Source: Hepsetus odoe (lineage: Eukaryota > Chordata > Actinopteri > Characiformes > Hepsetidae). Taken from it: 64,000 bases of DNA. The stretch covers positions 24,270,386 to 24,334,385 of the forward strand of contig CM029377.1 of the NCBI GenBank assembly GCA_017165825.1. Direction: 5' to 3'. A program made the position numbers and the translations under genes. This document shows, one piece after another, positions 33,650-49,200 of this stretch. Every line of letters begins with the position of its first letter. Within the stretch, counting starts at the first letter, position 1. A model generated the notes under the pieces. The model searched no databases. It saw nothing but the letters and a program-made list of their open reading frames with translations, and was not told the DNA's origin.

Positions 33650-34105
33650 TGTGGGATATTTGCCAGGGCGTGTGCGCGTGTGTGCGCGTGCGCGCATATA
33701 ACGCATGGGAGGGGCATGCAGCGTACACTGCAGTATTTTCATTCGTACAGAATAACTAAGTCTCCGTCTTACGTGACAGTTAGGTGTTTCGGTCAGACAT
33801 TTATGCCATCGCTGTGTGCTTTTGCCAGGAGGGTGAGAGAAGATCGTCTTCCGCCACTTCTGCGTCGCCGATGTAATTAGACTGACTCCACACGCACCAC
33901 TGTCATTCGGCGGGCTGGTTTCTTTACGCAGGACTCGGACGGTATTACGGTGTCCTAGAATGCCGTTCGTCAGTGGCTCACGGAATGTTCTACCTAGCCG
34001 AAAGGAAGCTGCCTTCAGTATTACCTGGAAGTCGTGCATAGAGCGCTCCGCAATCCGTTTTTTGATTTATCCGTGTAATCTAAAGAAAGGATTGCTTCCT
34101 TGGTT
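33650..34105 (+). promoter_or_regulatory. fam184b: Probable promoter and 5' UTR of fam184b
   Basis: The base composition shifts to CpG-richer sequence (tgcgcgtgtgtgcgcgtgcgcgc at about 33,672, then many CG dinucleotides to 34,030), unlike the AT-rich surroundings. A catataacgc at about 33,695 could be TATA-like. The start site cannot be fixed from sequence alone. Confidence 0.4.
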
Positions 34106-34246
34106 ATGGCTTCTAGTGCGGGAAAGATGAGCCTGCCCCCGGGCGCATGTAACGGGACCGCTGCGGACTTCTCGAATGTGGAGCAGGAGCTGTACGATTA
34201 TCAGATGCACACCAAGATGTGCAAGAAAATAGCACAGCTTACGAAG
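34106..34246 (+). CDS. fam184b: fam184b coding exon 1
   Basis: 47 codons from ATG to the donor acgaag|gtagg. The start is chosen because MASxxxKxxxPPG agrees with the FAM184B N-terminus. No upstream in-frame coding is supported. Confidence 0.9.
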
Positions 34247-37200
34247 GTAGGACGGATCATGTTAATGGGCCGAAGGTGATATAGATCTCATCGATTAGTC
34301 AAATCGTCAAGCAAAGCTTGAAGCTAAAAAGGCATGTCCGTCATCACTGTAGTTATTCATTTCAAAATATACATTTCGTCGTATTAAAATGGCGTTACTT
34401 AAAAGGGTATATTTAGCAGGGCTACTGATATTGCCAGTGTAATATAATGCTGAAAAGCGACCGTTGTGAATGAAACAAGAGTTTTCCCTTACATTTCCCA
34501 TTATCGTGAAAGAAACATAAAATGTATATAATTAGTTATTTGTTTCTTTGAATCCTTATGCTCCCAACTACGCTGCTGAGATTGGTTTCAGAACCACAGA
34601 GCCAACAAATACAAAAAATTATACTATAGAAATCACTAGCATTCAAAAGTGACTAGCAATAGACATTTTTCATAGTAATCAAATTGAAAACTAATTTCCT
34701 TTACATCAGATCAATTAAATGTAGGTTAAAAACTGGTCATTGTTCTAAAATTGATTTCTGACCTAGTTTCCAATGTGTAGAAAGGTGTGCAAATCATAGA
34801 TAAACCTCTTAGAGAGAACACTGGTTTGTGTATGGTGAATTTAATGGAGATGAAAATATTTGCAGTTGTCTGCACGCATACCCAGTTACCTAAATATAGC
34901 ACTCTGTTCTTGTTTACATATGTTGACTCTCATACCGGAGACCTTTAGTGCCTGGCCTTCGGTAGAATAAAATGTATAATTTATACTAAAGGTGTTAATA
35001 GAGAAACAGGACCCATCCTTTGACAGAACACCAAATATAAATGTACAGATACAGATCTACTAACTAGCATGTAGGGAAGTTTTTTTAGAAATTCAAAACA
35101 GCAGCCCACTCACAAATAGGCCAAGGCTGGAAAAGTCTACTTAAGTGCATGGCTGTTCTGTGTGTAACAGGAAGGTCATGTGTGTTGTAGAAGCAGCACA
35201 ACAGCTGGTTAAATATTTTTCACTCTTACATCATGCAAATACTCCTGCTGGTTATTTTTAGCGATGTTTGTATGTGTCTTAAAGCAAAGCCCTGTGAGTC
35301 ATGGTAAGGTTTATGTATCTATATTCTCAGAGAGTGACAGCACATTAAAAACTAAAAACCAAAAGCCCCATTAATATTTCAGACACATATTCTCTGCTAA
35401 AATCTACCAAATAAAAGTTGTTAGTAGTATTGGGCAAAATATTTTTATACAAAAGAGCGTTCTGATTACTGCACATGTGCATATCTCATCAAAAGGATTG
35501 GCTTTATTTGAAGGGCATAAACGTGGTATCTTGAGCATAAAGAGAATTACATATTCATATTGCATATTTACATATTACATATTTTTCACCAAGGAATGTC
35601 AATAATACCATTATTTTGCTGCCTTTCAAACACTGTGACTTAAAAAGGTATGCCATTCATACACAAGGCAGTTTTTGTAAATCATACATTAAAGCTCCTA
35701 TACACTCATTTTCATGATTATCCCTTCCCAACCAATTTATGTTCCAAATTCACTGTGAACGGACAGAGATGGAAGAACTTTTTTGTTGAGAGGTTTAAAA
35801 AATTATTTATTGCCTCTGTATTTTTGCACAGATATCAGTTTAAGGTCTCACATTTGTTGGGATATTCCATGAGTGAGAACCAAGACATAAGGTTGAGAGA
35901 ATATTTTGTAAACAAGATTGTGCCAAGGCAGATCCGACAGAACTAAAAAGGATATTGAAAGGGTCAAAGAGGATAGTAGTCATTACCAAATGGATTGGTA
36001 ATGGATTTAACATCTTGTCTAGATGTGGTCACTCACATAAAATAAGTAATCAGTTAGGTAGGGAACTTAGTCAGAGATCTAACCCAGAATCCAGTAGTCA
36101 CTTATTACTCATTATTTACTAGTCTACTACATAAAAATGTCCAACAGCAGTCCTTTTAAGAAAAAAGTAAAGTGTTCTCCGTTTTTCATCAAAGGGAAAA
36201 TGTTTGTGGACAAGGGAAAATGTTTGTGGACATGCAAACTACCCATCCGTATGTACTTACTTTGCAATTTTTGTGCATACGTTTTATAACAAACCCTGAA
36301 GACGTTGTCAGATTTTAAATATCAGACAAACCAGCTTATTTCCACAAAGTTAATGGCTTCAGGTTTCATAAAACTTTCATATAACTGGACATCAGAATAA
36401 TCAGACACATACATCACATCATAACCAGATGCCTAAACCACCTGAATTGGGTCGTTTCAATACAGCTGCTCTACTCTCCAGGATTTTCGATGTCAAATTA
36501 TTTCAAGCCCCCCCAACTTTACAGCTCTTTACACATTAGGTAATCACCTAATAACCTACATTTTCTTTCTGCCAGTTCTGGTTATGGAACTAGCAACTGT
36601 CTGGTTGCAAGCCCCCTTACCTCTTAACATTAGGCCTGGCAAGGCAAGTACATATTTGTGATGCTTCAATAGTAAAAAAAAATTGAATCATATTTAACTG
36701 AATTTAGTAAAGGTTATAAATAATATATAAAATAGTTGTGCTCAAAGATCCTGAAGATATCTTGTTTTATTTTTATATTTTATTATTAATAAATTTGCAA
36801 AAGTTTCAAGCAAGCCTTTTTCACCTTGTCATTATGGGGTACTGTGTGTGGAATTCTGAGGAAAAAATGAATTTAATCAATTTTGGAATAAGGCTATAAC
36901 AGCAAAATGTGGAAAAAGTGCAGTGCTGTTAATACTTTCCAGATGCACCGTAAAAGGGGATAGAAATGCCATTTCTCTCAGGCAAGTAATTAAGAATTAC
37001 TAAGAAAAAAATAATAAAAAAGAAAAACTATTTCTAATAATGTTAATATGTATGAGTAAACCTGGAGGGTGGGGGCAATAACACCACAGATTAACATTAA
37101 CTAATGCTAAATATAAAGAAACTGTTGAGTTAAATTGTTGTTGTGTAATAAATGTTAAAAACGTCTAAGCCCTTGCTGTATCAGATTTTACCTTTTTTTT

Positions 37201-40200
37201 TGTGTTTAAAATGCAGTCAAAGTCATAACTTTGTGTTATTTGGGCTGGAAGCTTGTTAACCATCATTGCAACAACACACCACAGAACCTCAAATGCAAGT
37301 TAAATGATCAGTTATATTAATTTTCTTAACTTTTCTCAATAGAGCATTTGTCCACACAAATTGACTCTGCCCTTTGGTCTGTGGCTGTATTAGACTCCTA
37401 CTACTTAGTGCTCACTAGGATCGCAAAAAATCTCCTTCTGCACAGTTGTCGTCATAAAGCATTACTAAGGAATGTATGGCTCAAAACTGTTACAAGCCAA
37501 AATATATATTAGAAATATATAATTTTTTTTCTGTATTGTTTGGTATGCTCTGTCATTGTTAGCATTTATGTTAACACAGTCCATTTCATTCCACCTATCT
37601 AAATTATAGTTATAGAATTGTCCATGCTTAGATGATCAAAGCAACATATTACACATAGGTTAATAGAGCTTAACTAGCTGCCAATTTAGTTTGCAGTTAG
37701 TATTGAGTTTATTGTAATTTTATCAAAATTTTTTTATGCATGTTCTTTTCATTTGGGATGAACTGGGATAACCACCAGGTTATTTTATCCTCCTTCTTCC
37801 GTCCAGATGTCACATGTCAAGACACAAGTCTTGTCTTAGTGTTCTCCCTTACCACTTCTGCAGTAGTTGCCAGCAATTTGGTTACTCTTCACTACCCCCC
37901 AGTTGCAAGTGTTATGCTTGGGGATGAGTAGACAAAAAATTTATTAAAAATCTCTAGAGACTAATAAACACTTTACCTGAATGCTGCTACATTATCATTG
38001 ACACAACAATGCCATAAATATGCCATAGCAGATGCTGCCTTGAGTTGTCATGACAGATTATGTCCACTAGTATCACAGCGCAATGTTAATATTATCTTCT
38101 ATTGTTACGGTGTGACCCGCTGTTAACGTAGAGAGCCACACTGGGTTAGGACCCAAAAGCAGCACCTGAAGCTGCCAGCACCCGAAATACTCCAGAAAAC
38201 CTGAGATACCACAGTCAACCTGAAAATGGGTGGAAAACAAAGCACTCAAAAGGCATGAGTTTGCGCTTGTGATTTTTAAGTGAGAACGAGAAGCTCGAGA
38301 AATTCTGAGGGATGGTGTAGCATCAGTCAGCACAACAAGCGGAAGCTCGAGGGTTCAAACCCCTTACCAGTAGGTTGCCCTTAGGTACCCTTGAGTAAGG
38401 TACCATCCCCATCACTGCTCCCCGAGCACGGTGCACGGTGTTTGTTTCCAAAAAAGGCTAACAAATTGAGGACCCCGGTCTGAAACAATGTCCACTGGTA
38501 GGCCATGGATGCAGATAATATCCATGGCAGTAACGTAGTAACTCTGGCTCTGGGGTCCTTATTACTGGCACATACTCTACAGGCTGCCACGTGAGCTCGA
38601 ACCTCTCGGTCCATTCCCGGCCACCAGAATCGCCTTTTGAGGAATTCTAAGGTGCGAGTTTACTGGCCCTGGTTGGGCAGTAAAAGTTGAAGCATTAGCA
38701 CCTGTTTGGTAAAATTGGTTGATCAAGCAGCACATCAGCTTATCACTCACCTATGTGCTTCATTGATGAGATAAATTGTTTGCTGTTACTGTATTATACC
38801 TCTCTTTATTTTTATGTGTATAGGTGATTTATTCGCTCAACACTAAGAATGAGGAACAGGAAGCTACTTTGCAGACACTGCGACGAATTACCATGGAGAC
38901 CCAGGGGTCTCTTCAGCCAGCCTCAAATCAAGATGAAGAGAGGGAAGAGTCTGCATCCGCCCTCAGAACCCGACTCTTTGAGCTGCAGGCCATAGTGGAA
39001 GAGGTTGCATATCAAATGCACATTACCCCTACATCAATGTTGTATGCTTGAACAGCCTGTGTTGCAAATAATATTATTGTGTTTTACTAGGTAGAGGAGC
39101 GCAGCCAGAGGGCTGAGGTAGAGCATGCAGAGCACATGGCTGTGTTAACCCAAGAGACTGTAGACCTGCGTCGAGACAACCAAAGTCTACAGACAGAGAG
39201 AGACACCCAGTGTAAGCTATTTCAGCAAATCCAAGAAGAGAATAAACGTCTGGATGAGGAATGCCAGCAACTACGGAACGTGATGGAAGAAGACAGGAGA
39301 CAAGAGCAGGATGAAAAAAAGAGAAGAGAAGATGAGAAGAAGAAAGAATGTGAAGATCAGAGAAGAGAGGTAGAGGAAAGGAAGAAAGTAGAGGAAGAGT
39401 GTGAAAAACGCTTGGACAAACTTAAAGTAGAACTTGAAGCTCAGTCTAAGGATAGAGAAAGAGCAGAGAATGACTGGAGAATAGAGAAAGAAGAATGGAG
39501 GAACAGAATGAGGTTGATAGAGGAGGAGAGAAGGGAAGAACAGGAAGCTGCAAGAAAATTATTGCAGCAAAGCCTGAATGAACACATAAGCCAGTGGCAA
39601 CAGAGAGAGCAAGAGAACCGCAATTCCCATAATGCAATTCTACAACAGAGACTGAAAAAGGTGGAGGCTGAGTTGGAGGAACAAGAACAGAGAATGAATG
39701 AATGCAGCAAACACAGCAATAAACTGCAAGAAAGAATAGAGGTACACACTACCATAGCTATACAGTCTGCAATATTAAGCATGGAATAATATACCTGTTA
39801 ATCTGTGCTTTTATTAGATTTAAACTGCAAATTCACTTTTAAAGATTGCATAGGGCAAGTAAAATACTAGGTTGGGACCATTTTAGCTCTATTATATATT
39901 GTGCATAATAGTTATTCTGACAGTGAACAAATGTACTTAATATTGCCTTAATTAAATTTTAGTAAGTACTGGAAGGTGTTTAAATTTAAAATTTAATCAA
40001 CGTTTTGACCGCATTTAAAAGATAACAAAAAAGCTACAATGTGGCAATACATATATTAATACAATACACTGCTCATCCTGCTCTCTCCTACTGGACAAAC
40101 TAAATTAGCTGAGTAGAAACTAAACAGTTAGTTGATGTGTGATTTAAGATATTATGTTTCTCTGAGTTTTGATCAGTGACATACAGCACTACTTCATGGT

Positions 40201-43200
40201 ATCTCTTCAATATCCAACCATCTAAAAGCCATAGTATTAACATTCAACCTAGGTAAAAATAATATATACTGAACTGGAAACACAGAACTTGAATCTGTAA
40301 ATAACACTGCATAACCTCATACCTTACCTGGAAAGATTTTAAAAATCTAATTCATCAAAGGATATGGTCAGTTTATGATATTTAACATTTTGTTCCTCTT
40401 TTCCCCTGGAAGCTTTACAATTTGACAGCTATCCCAATCATGGTCACAGTGCTTAAAAACACTGTTAATGGTAAAATGTTTTTAAACATTTTAATTTTGG
40501 GCTAAACGGGAATTCCATATGGCCTTATTTGCATACAGATATAACCTACATGTTGACTGGACTATAGGGTTTTACAGTAATGTACATCACTGCAAAAGTC
40601 TTGAGCTACCCCTCATTTTTTCCATTGGGGAGGGGTGGGCTAGTGGTTAGGCCCCTTGATTAGAGGGTTATGGGTCCAAGTCTCGAACCAGTAGTTTCCT
40701 TTGAGGGATGCTTGTGCAAAAGGTACCATCACCATTTTCACTTCCAAAGATCCAGACTTTTGAAGACTCTTGTTCTCCAGGCTTTCTAGGCAATTATCAG
40801 TTATCAATGATCAGTTAATAATAATAATAATAAATTATTATTCTGACTTGCTTTTTGTTTCCCAAGCAACTAAGATAACATGACCCTTTATCTAGGCATC
40901 TTGTATCTATAGGCCATTTGTAGGCTCTCACCTTAAACCACTAAGTCCAATTTATTTATTATATATATTATATATTTTATATATATATATATATAAAAGA
41001 TTGTCTAATCTAAGATTGTCTAACCTTTGTAAAGTACAGATATTAACACTAATCTCAAGCATAAAATATTCTGCTTTTCAAGAAATGTCCAGTACTCTTT
41101 TTAAAGCTAGCATTGGTTTTTAGCAAATAAAGAGTTGTCATATTATTTGCAGTGGTAGTGCATATAGTACATATAGTGATTGTAAATAATAAGTACAAAG
41201 ATATTTAAATTAAGGCAATTTCTTAAGGATCTCGAAGAGCAGTTGGAAAACGGGCGTCATCAAGTTGCGGATGCAGAAAGAACAGCTAAGAAAGCTGAGG
41301 AAGAGTTAGCTGTTGCAAAAGAGCGGTTATTGCTGCAGGAAAATGAACTGCAAAGCAAATCAGGTAAAAAAAAAAAAATATATATATTTAAAAAAATACT
41401 GCTTCCTGAACCTATGTTCCTTTTATAAGTGTGCCACTGTCAGTTTGTCTTCATTTATTCCCATCTTAGCCCTGTTTATTTTTCACTTATGGGTTAAGTT
41501 TATTTTTTTTAGTTTTGTCCTTTACTTTACAGAGGAACTGCTGAGCCAGAACTCTTCTCAGGTGCGAGTGTCTGCTGAAGTGGAGGAACTGAGAATTCAG
41601 CTAAGTCGTCTGAACATGAGAAATAAAGAGTTGGAACTTCAGAACAGTGGTCGATCTAATGACCATGCCCGCATGCTCAAACAGGTACATCATGCATAAA
41701 TATGTAAATACTTGTATTTAAAAGCAGTATGCTAATAAACAAGATGTTCAGTTGTGCCAACATTTAACCTAATGGCATACTATAAGGTAAGTCTCTGCTA
41801 TGCTGCCCATGCTCTTATCCAGAGCAACTTCCATGTCCCCTGGGGTTAAGGGTTTTTCTCAGGAATCCAATGGTGGTAGTCCTGGCAGTGGGAATTGAAC
41901 CTGTGAACTCTTAGTCTCCAGGCAAGTATGCTACCACTAGGCCACCAATGCCCCCCCCATGTTTCTGCTCTGCTACTCTGAGTGTATAGGTTAAATGCAG
42001 AAATAATTTTTTTGTGTGGTTCACTGAGTTGTGGCACGTGTATTCACAATGACAATTCTCTTTCACTTTACTTTCAATTAGCTTAAATATGTTTTGTTAC
42101 TAGAATAATTTGTAAGAGCAGTATTGTGAACTAGTATTTGGTTACTACTTAAAAAAAAAAAGAAAAAACTTCAAGCATCAAACAAGGCATGTATAAAATA
42201 TCAAAAAGCAGTTTGAAGTATCCATCTACATTTTGATAAGCCATTGAAGGCATGATCACTGTCAGTGGCAATATGTTCAAAATCACTTAGATCTCCCCCA
42301 TTTTTTTGAGAAGGTAATGGTACAAAGTGGTAACCTAATTTGTGTGTTCATTTACATCAGCAAGCAGATGCTCTGTCCTCCATGCGTCTGGAGCTGCAGC
42401 GTGCTCATGCTGAGGAGATCCGGCGTCTTCATCAAGAAGTAGAGAAAGAGCGAGAGAACGACATACAAAAGCTGGAGGAAGAGAAGCAGCGAATCCAACT
42501 CAAGGTGGAGGAGGAAAAGATTTGTTTGAAAGAGCAGCTGCGAAAAGCACTAGAAGAAGTGATTCGCAAGCATGCTAATGAGATGCTTCAAACCAGTACC
42601 TTATTGGATGAAGAAAAGAAGAAAACACAGCAGGTAATAAGGCAAATTCTAGACATGACACCCATGATAGGAAAGTATCCCAGATCAGAAGATTGCAGGT
42701 TTGATTCCCTCACCAGTAGGTTGCCCTGAGGTAACCTTCAGCAAGGTACCGTCCCAGTCACTGCTCCCCGGGTGCTTTCAATAGCTGCCCCCTGCTGCAC
42801 ATCTGTGTATGGGTGAAACGCAGAGGTTGAATTTCATTGTGTTGCGCTCCATTTCACAATGACAAGCGTAGTCACTTTCACCCCCCCACTATTTTTGATG
42901 CAAGCCTGATAAACATGCCCCTTGTTGGCCAAAGTGATTTGAAAATTTTCACCCTTGCCAGGTACCTATATTGCCTTTGCCTAGAAATGCCCATGTTTTA
43001 AACACTTTGTCCATCCACTGTTCACTCGGTTACAAAACAAACAAAACTGTAAGACTTTATAAACACTTCAATGTCACTACTGGCTCCAAGAATCACCCAC
43101 CAGCTACAACATTTTGCAGCCTTTATTTTCACATGTATAAAGAACTATACATTAATAAAGTGGACTTAGACACTGGACGTGTTTTACCATTTTATTTATT

Positions 43201-46200
43201 TTTTTGCATCCAGGCTGTACATCAAAGGGAGATGATTGAGGAGGAAAGACAGAGTTTGGAGACAGAGAGAGAGGAGCTAAGAACACAGTTGCAGTTGTCC
43301 ATTACAGAGGTAAGAATAAAAAGATAAGCTATTAAGTTTCCATATCTAAACCAATTACCTAATCAGTAATATTGCTAAGCCATTTTTCATAGTCATTAAA
43401 AATAGAGAAATAAATTGAAATAGTCACAAAAGCTGCTTTGCAAGAAATATACAGCACCCTCCAGAATGCTTTGAATGCTCCAGAATGCTCATCTGTTCCT
43501 CAGTATAAAATTTTGAATCAAACAATTCAGACGTGATTAAAGAACTCATTCCAGACTTTATTTTAAAGTTATTTGCATACATTCAAGTTTCCCCATGTAG
43601 AAATTACAACACTTATACATAGTCCCTTCATTTCAGGGCATAGTTGCGGTAACCCTCAAGTTGCCTCTAATATTAAATTTTTTTCCCCTCAGGTGTCATA
43701 ATAGCTTCTTTGACATGTTCACCTCATTTACTTTCCTCCCCATACTGAACAATGGCAACTACAGACGGTAGGGGAATGAATCTCTATTCTGACAGTACAA
43801 AACAAAAAGACAAACATCTCCAAATAAGTATTGTGCCTGCTGCAGCGCCTCTCCCTCAGGGAAATTGTAGAAAAGGGGTGCGTGTGAGCAGCACACGTGC
43901 ACATGCATATACACACACACACACAGATACACACATGGAATAAAATACACATTTAAACACGTTTTGTACTGTCAGGTATGTCAAAGACAAACGCCTCCAA
44001 ATAAGTATTGCACCTGCTCCAGCTCCTATACAAATAGATAAATCAAGCTAAATCCTGTTCTGAATTTAAGAATTAGATTAAGATTAGGGCAGCGGTGGCC
44101 TAGTGGTGAGGGCGTCGGCCGGAGGATCGGGGGTTCGAACCCCTTCCCAATGGGTTGCCCTGAGGTACCCTTGAGCAAGGTGCCGTCCCAGTCCCGCTCC
44201 TCCCTGCGATGGGCTGGCGACCTGTCCAGGGTGCGTCCCCCGTCCTCACCCTGTGTGCGCTGGGTTGGACACCAGCACTCCCCCGCGACCCCGTTTGGGA
44301 CAAGCGGCAGATAATGGATGGATGGATTAAGATTAAGCTAGCAACCTAATTTATTTATCCAAAATATTCATGTCATCCTGTTGTGACAAGCATAATGGTA
44401 ACAACTGAAATCCACACAAAATAGGATGGATAAATGATGCCAGTCCCGTTTTAAAAAAAACCCCACACAAACCTCTCCCCAAGGGGAATTGTAGAAAAAG
44501 GTTTGGGATTTAAAACTGATTGTGTGTGACCCAGTTACAGAAGCAAGTCTAGGTGTCTTACCTCTGCACTAATAAAGCAAGGAAACGCACCCGAGTAATC
44601 AAATGCTGGTGAAACCAATTGTTCCAAACATGTGTGCCCTGAAATGAGGTAGACTGATAAGTGCTGTAATTTTTACATGGTGAAACTGAAACATAAGAGG
44701 AGCAGATGGGTAAATCAAAAAAAAAAAAAAAAAAAGGTTTGGGACAAGAGACACATTAAGGAGGGTATTTAAATACCAAATATGAAGTAGAAAAACTATA
44801 GTTTAAGAAATAATGCCCAGGAAAGGGCTTCTCTGACCCAGAGTAATGCAAGGAATGATTTACGTTTGTAAGAAGGAGAATTAGAGGAGGTTAAACCAAG
44901 ACGACAAATTCATGATGCATTATTCACATTGTGTGTGTACGCAAGCCATGATGCTGTATGTGCCAATTCACTGGATGTTCATAACTTTCAGAAGATAGTA
45001 CACACTATACCAGGAACACCCGACAACAACGCCACTTAGGGCTTTGTAAGGTTTTTTTTTTAAGTCAATGTGGAATTTCACTGGAAGCCAATGAAGTCTA
45101 GATAATTTTGGACTATGCAATCAAGTTTTCAGGATCTAGTGACAGCAGGGCATTGCAATAATCTAGTCTGAGGTGATCGAAGCGCTGCATCACTGCATGA
45201 TACAGAAATATTAATACATGCTTTTAAATTTAGCAATTTCTCAGATTAAGAAAAACCCAGGCTTGATGGCCAAGCTTTTTTGACAGTTGGTATAGGATTA
45301 ACTGTAAATTTAGCAAAGTCTAGCATTAAATCTTTGGACATGGAAGTTGCTCTGGATAAGAGCGTCTGCTAAATGCCGCAAATGTAAAATGTCAGTTTGT
45401 CTTTAGCAATTTTATGACCTAGCAAAAGAACCTGTCTTTTCAGAATTTAACAAATTGAGTAGCATCTACTCTTCTTTCTCTTACACAATCCTAAATCTGT
45501 TCTAATTTGAGTTTACATTTACGCTCTTATCCAGAGCGACTTCCATGTCCTAATTACAGGGACAGAGTTAAGGGTCTTGCTCAGGGACCCAGTGGTGGTA
45601 GTGCTAGAGGTGGGATTCGAACCTGGGACCTCTTGAGCCATAGGTGCATAGGCAAGTATCCTACCACTAGACCACCACTATAAATGAATAACGGAACCCA
45701 GATAATTATGTTGGCTTACAATGTTTTGCATAAACATAGACCTATTTTGATAAACTAATATTCAAATGTTGACTCATTTTACAAATGGGAGGGGTTATCG
45801 ATAGTTACAATAAGATTAAAGCAGATAGTTAACTACTATTAAAATTAGCAAAATTCAATTCAGCAAACTGGATTTTGTTCAGTCTGTACACTTGAACAAA
45901 ATTACATTCAGGTAAATTGGCAAATATTAGAAAATCTAAGCATGTATAACCTTGCAGGACTAAATAATTGACTTTTGTATGAGCTGAAGTTTCACCATTT
46001 ACATATTGACCAACAAGCAGTTGGTCAAGTATGAATTAAAACAGGAAATGGCTGTTCCAGTTATTTCATGACAAACATGAGTCTACACTACAGAACAAAC
46101 TTCCAGTTATTGCTTCCTTGCAGATAAGTAAACTGGAGGCAGTGATCCAGTCACTGGAATGGGAGAAGGAAGAAGAAAGGAGGAGAAAAGAGGAAAGAGC

Positions 46201-49200
46201 CTTTGAGGGGGAAAGGGAAAAACAGAAAGAGTCTGAGTTGCAACCTCTGTGTGGACTTGAGTGTGAGAATGTGAGGGAGAAGCTAGAACAAGCACTTTGT
46301 AGGATACAACAAATGGAGGTATATATACACACACACACGAGAATGTTCTGACAGAGACAGACCACCAGCATGAATGAAGATTAAAATCTTAAAACATTTT
46401 TAGGAAGGCCTAGAGGTCTGCCATGCCAATTCCATCTTTCTCTCTTTTTGTTAAATTCCTTGTACATTCAGTATATGGGAAATAGAACATTAGAAATATC
46501 TTTTGTTACCTGTGTTAATCTGGGATATCTGAAGAGTTTGAGTAGCAGGATATGATCGCCCTGAATGACACCATTTGTGATTAGAGGGGTGTGTCATCAA
46601 TGGTCTTTCTGCTTGTTAATTAAGTTTGGCTAAAGCATTTACAGCTTAGCACAGTAAGGCAAACAATTGGATTGGTTTTGTAAAACTTTGTGACCATCCT
46701 TTTGTTAATACATGACAGACAGAAAATGCATGAGACCTTGCTGTAAATAAATGTATTTCTTAGGATGAATTTGAAAGACTAAAAGGAGAGACCTCTGTTT
46801 TGAAGACAGAAAATGAGATTCTACAACAGTCTAACCATATCATGGAGGAGAGGATCAGGTGTGTTGACATGCAAACCCAATTGGCGCTGATGTACATGTT
46901 CACCAAACCACAAAATGTATTTTAGCTAATTTCAAGTGATCAGCTCTGCATATATGTGCATAGGTTGCAGTTTGAGAAGCATTTTGCTGATCATGTGGTG
47001 GGTCTTCAGAAAGAGAGAGAGAAGGAGATCAGAGACATTAACCACCAGTGGCAGCACAGGTTACAGGAACTACAGACACAGGTAATACAAACATGCCTGC
47101 CCACATACACACCAAGTTACTGGTTCTTTTTGAACATCCTTCTCACTGACTTCAGCTGGAAGAGGAGAAGAGAGCCCTCTCTGAGAAGAGCAAAGAGGAG
47201 CAGGAGAGGGAAAACTGCCATGGCATTCAAGAAATGGAAAGAATGAAGCTGGAAATCCAGAAGACTCGAGAAATGAATAGCTCCCTGAGAGCACAACTTC
47301 ATTCTACAATTCATGAGAAGGAGAGACTGATGAAGAAACAGTTACAGGTATGTAGATCTAAATGAACAAACAAGAGAATACTTTACTAGCAGCAAACGCC
47401 TCTATGCTTTGTGTGGGTGTCCTATAGGCTGTTCTGGAGGAAGATGAGGATGAGGGGATAGTGAAGGAAGGTAAACAGAGGAGGGATGAGTGTGGTTGGC
47501 ACCAGAAAGAAGAGGAATTACGAGTAGAACGGCTAAACCATCAGCGGGCCCTACTGGCTCTGGAGGCACATGCTTGTGAAGAGCTGCAGGCAGAGAAGCA
47601 GCGTCTCCACACACAGCATAAACTACAGCTAGGTAACCATGACAATGCACAAACATGTACCATTAAGAAGCATTATGCCAAATATATATAGAATCATATG
47701 GTATCAGACATCACTCTGCCATTAACTAGGTGTGGTAGAAACAGATCAATGTGTTCCAGTCTTGGCCCCTTCACATTTCTAAAAGATTGGATGAAAAGCA
47801 AACTTGATTTGATCTGAACACTGATGCAATTAACTTATTATTCTCTGTAAAGCTGTTTTGTGAAAAAGTTGTAAAAGGCATTTAAAAAAAAAAAAAAAAA
47901 AAAAAAAACACCCACACACCAGGATGACTGGTCTAGTGGTAGGGTACTTGCCTACAAACCTATGTATCAAGAGATCCCAGGTTCAAATCCCACCTTTGGC
48001 ACTACCACCATTGGTTCCTGAGCAAGACCCTTAACCCTGAATTGCTCCAGCGGGACGGTCACTGTAATTAGGACATGGAAGTCGCTCTAGATAAGAGCGT
48101 CTGCTAAATGCACAAATGTAAATATAGACTTTGCTAATGAAGTAGGAATGCATGTCAGTCATAGTCCAAGAAAGTATAAACACATAAGCCACCGTATTGG
48201 GTGCGCCTACCTTGCATGTGAACTATTTACTACAATTGACCTTGTATCTGTAAATTGCTTTGTTAAAACAAAGTGTACATGGTAAGTGGAGTTATCTGTT
48301 TCTCTGAATAATTTGTTAGCCCTCTTTTGCATTTGATGTGAATACCTTAAGCAACATTTCTGGAACTGTTGGTCAGTTCTGCATATTGGATTAGAGAATA
48401 GAATAATCATTTATCATCCCACAAATGAGAAATTCAGGTGTTACAGGGCTCTTTCACAGGAAAGAAAGAATATATATAAAACAAGGAAAAATCCATATAC
48501 AGAGCTATACACACACACACACACACACACACTTCAAGTCAAGTCAAGTCAAGTAGGATTTTATTGTCATTTCAGCCATATACACAGTACACAGTGAAAC
48601 GAAATAACGTTCCTCCAGGACCCTGGTGCTACACACAAGACAAGACACAACACAAGACACAAGACAACATAAGACACAACACGGGGCAACAAGTGCGGAC
48701 AAGACAGACAACAACAGACGGCACGACAGACAGTACATTCATCCGTGGAAGGCTGCAGTGTTGTGGAACAAAGCAGCCCAGGCACATTATGGTGTAGCAG
48801 TGTGGTGGAGCGGTGTTACTGTATTTAAAGTGCAACAGTGCAACACGAGATAAATAAATAAATACAGAATGAAAAGTGGAGGAAGTGGTGGGTGAAGTGG
48901 TGGGTTTAAGAGTTCAAGCTATTGGTGGGTTTTAAGAGTCCATGATATTGGTGGTTCCAGAGTTCAACAGTCTGATGGCCAGGGGGAAGAAACTATTTCC
49001 CATCCTGGAAGTGCAGGCCCGTATGCTGCGGAACCTTTTCCCGGATGGCAGGAGGGAGAAGAGAGTGTGTGAAGGGTGGGAGGGATCATCCACAATGCTG
49101 GTTGCTTTGCGGATGCAGCGAGCGGTGAAAATGTCCTGTACAGAGGGCAGAGAGACCCCGATGATCTTCTCAGCTGTTCTCACTACCCGTTGTAGGGACT

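Noticed and set aside
39441..39782. 113-codon minus-strand frame
   Set aside because: Antisense shadow of fam184b exon 3; Ser/Cys/Leu-rich because the sense strand is Glu/Lys-rich.
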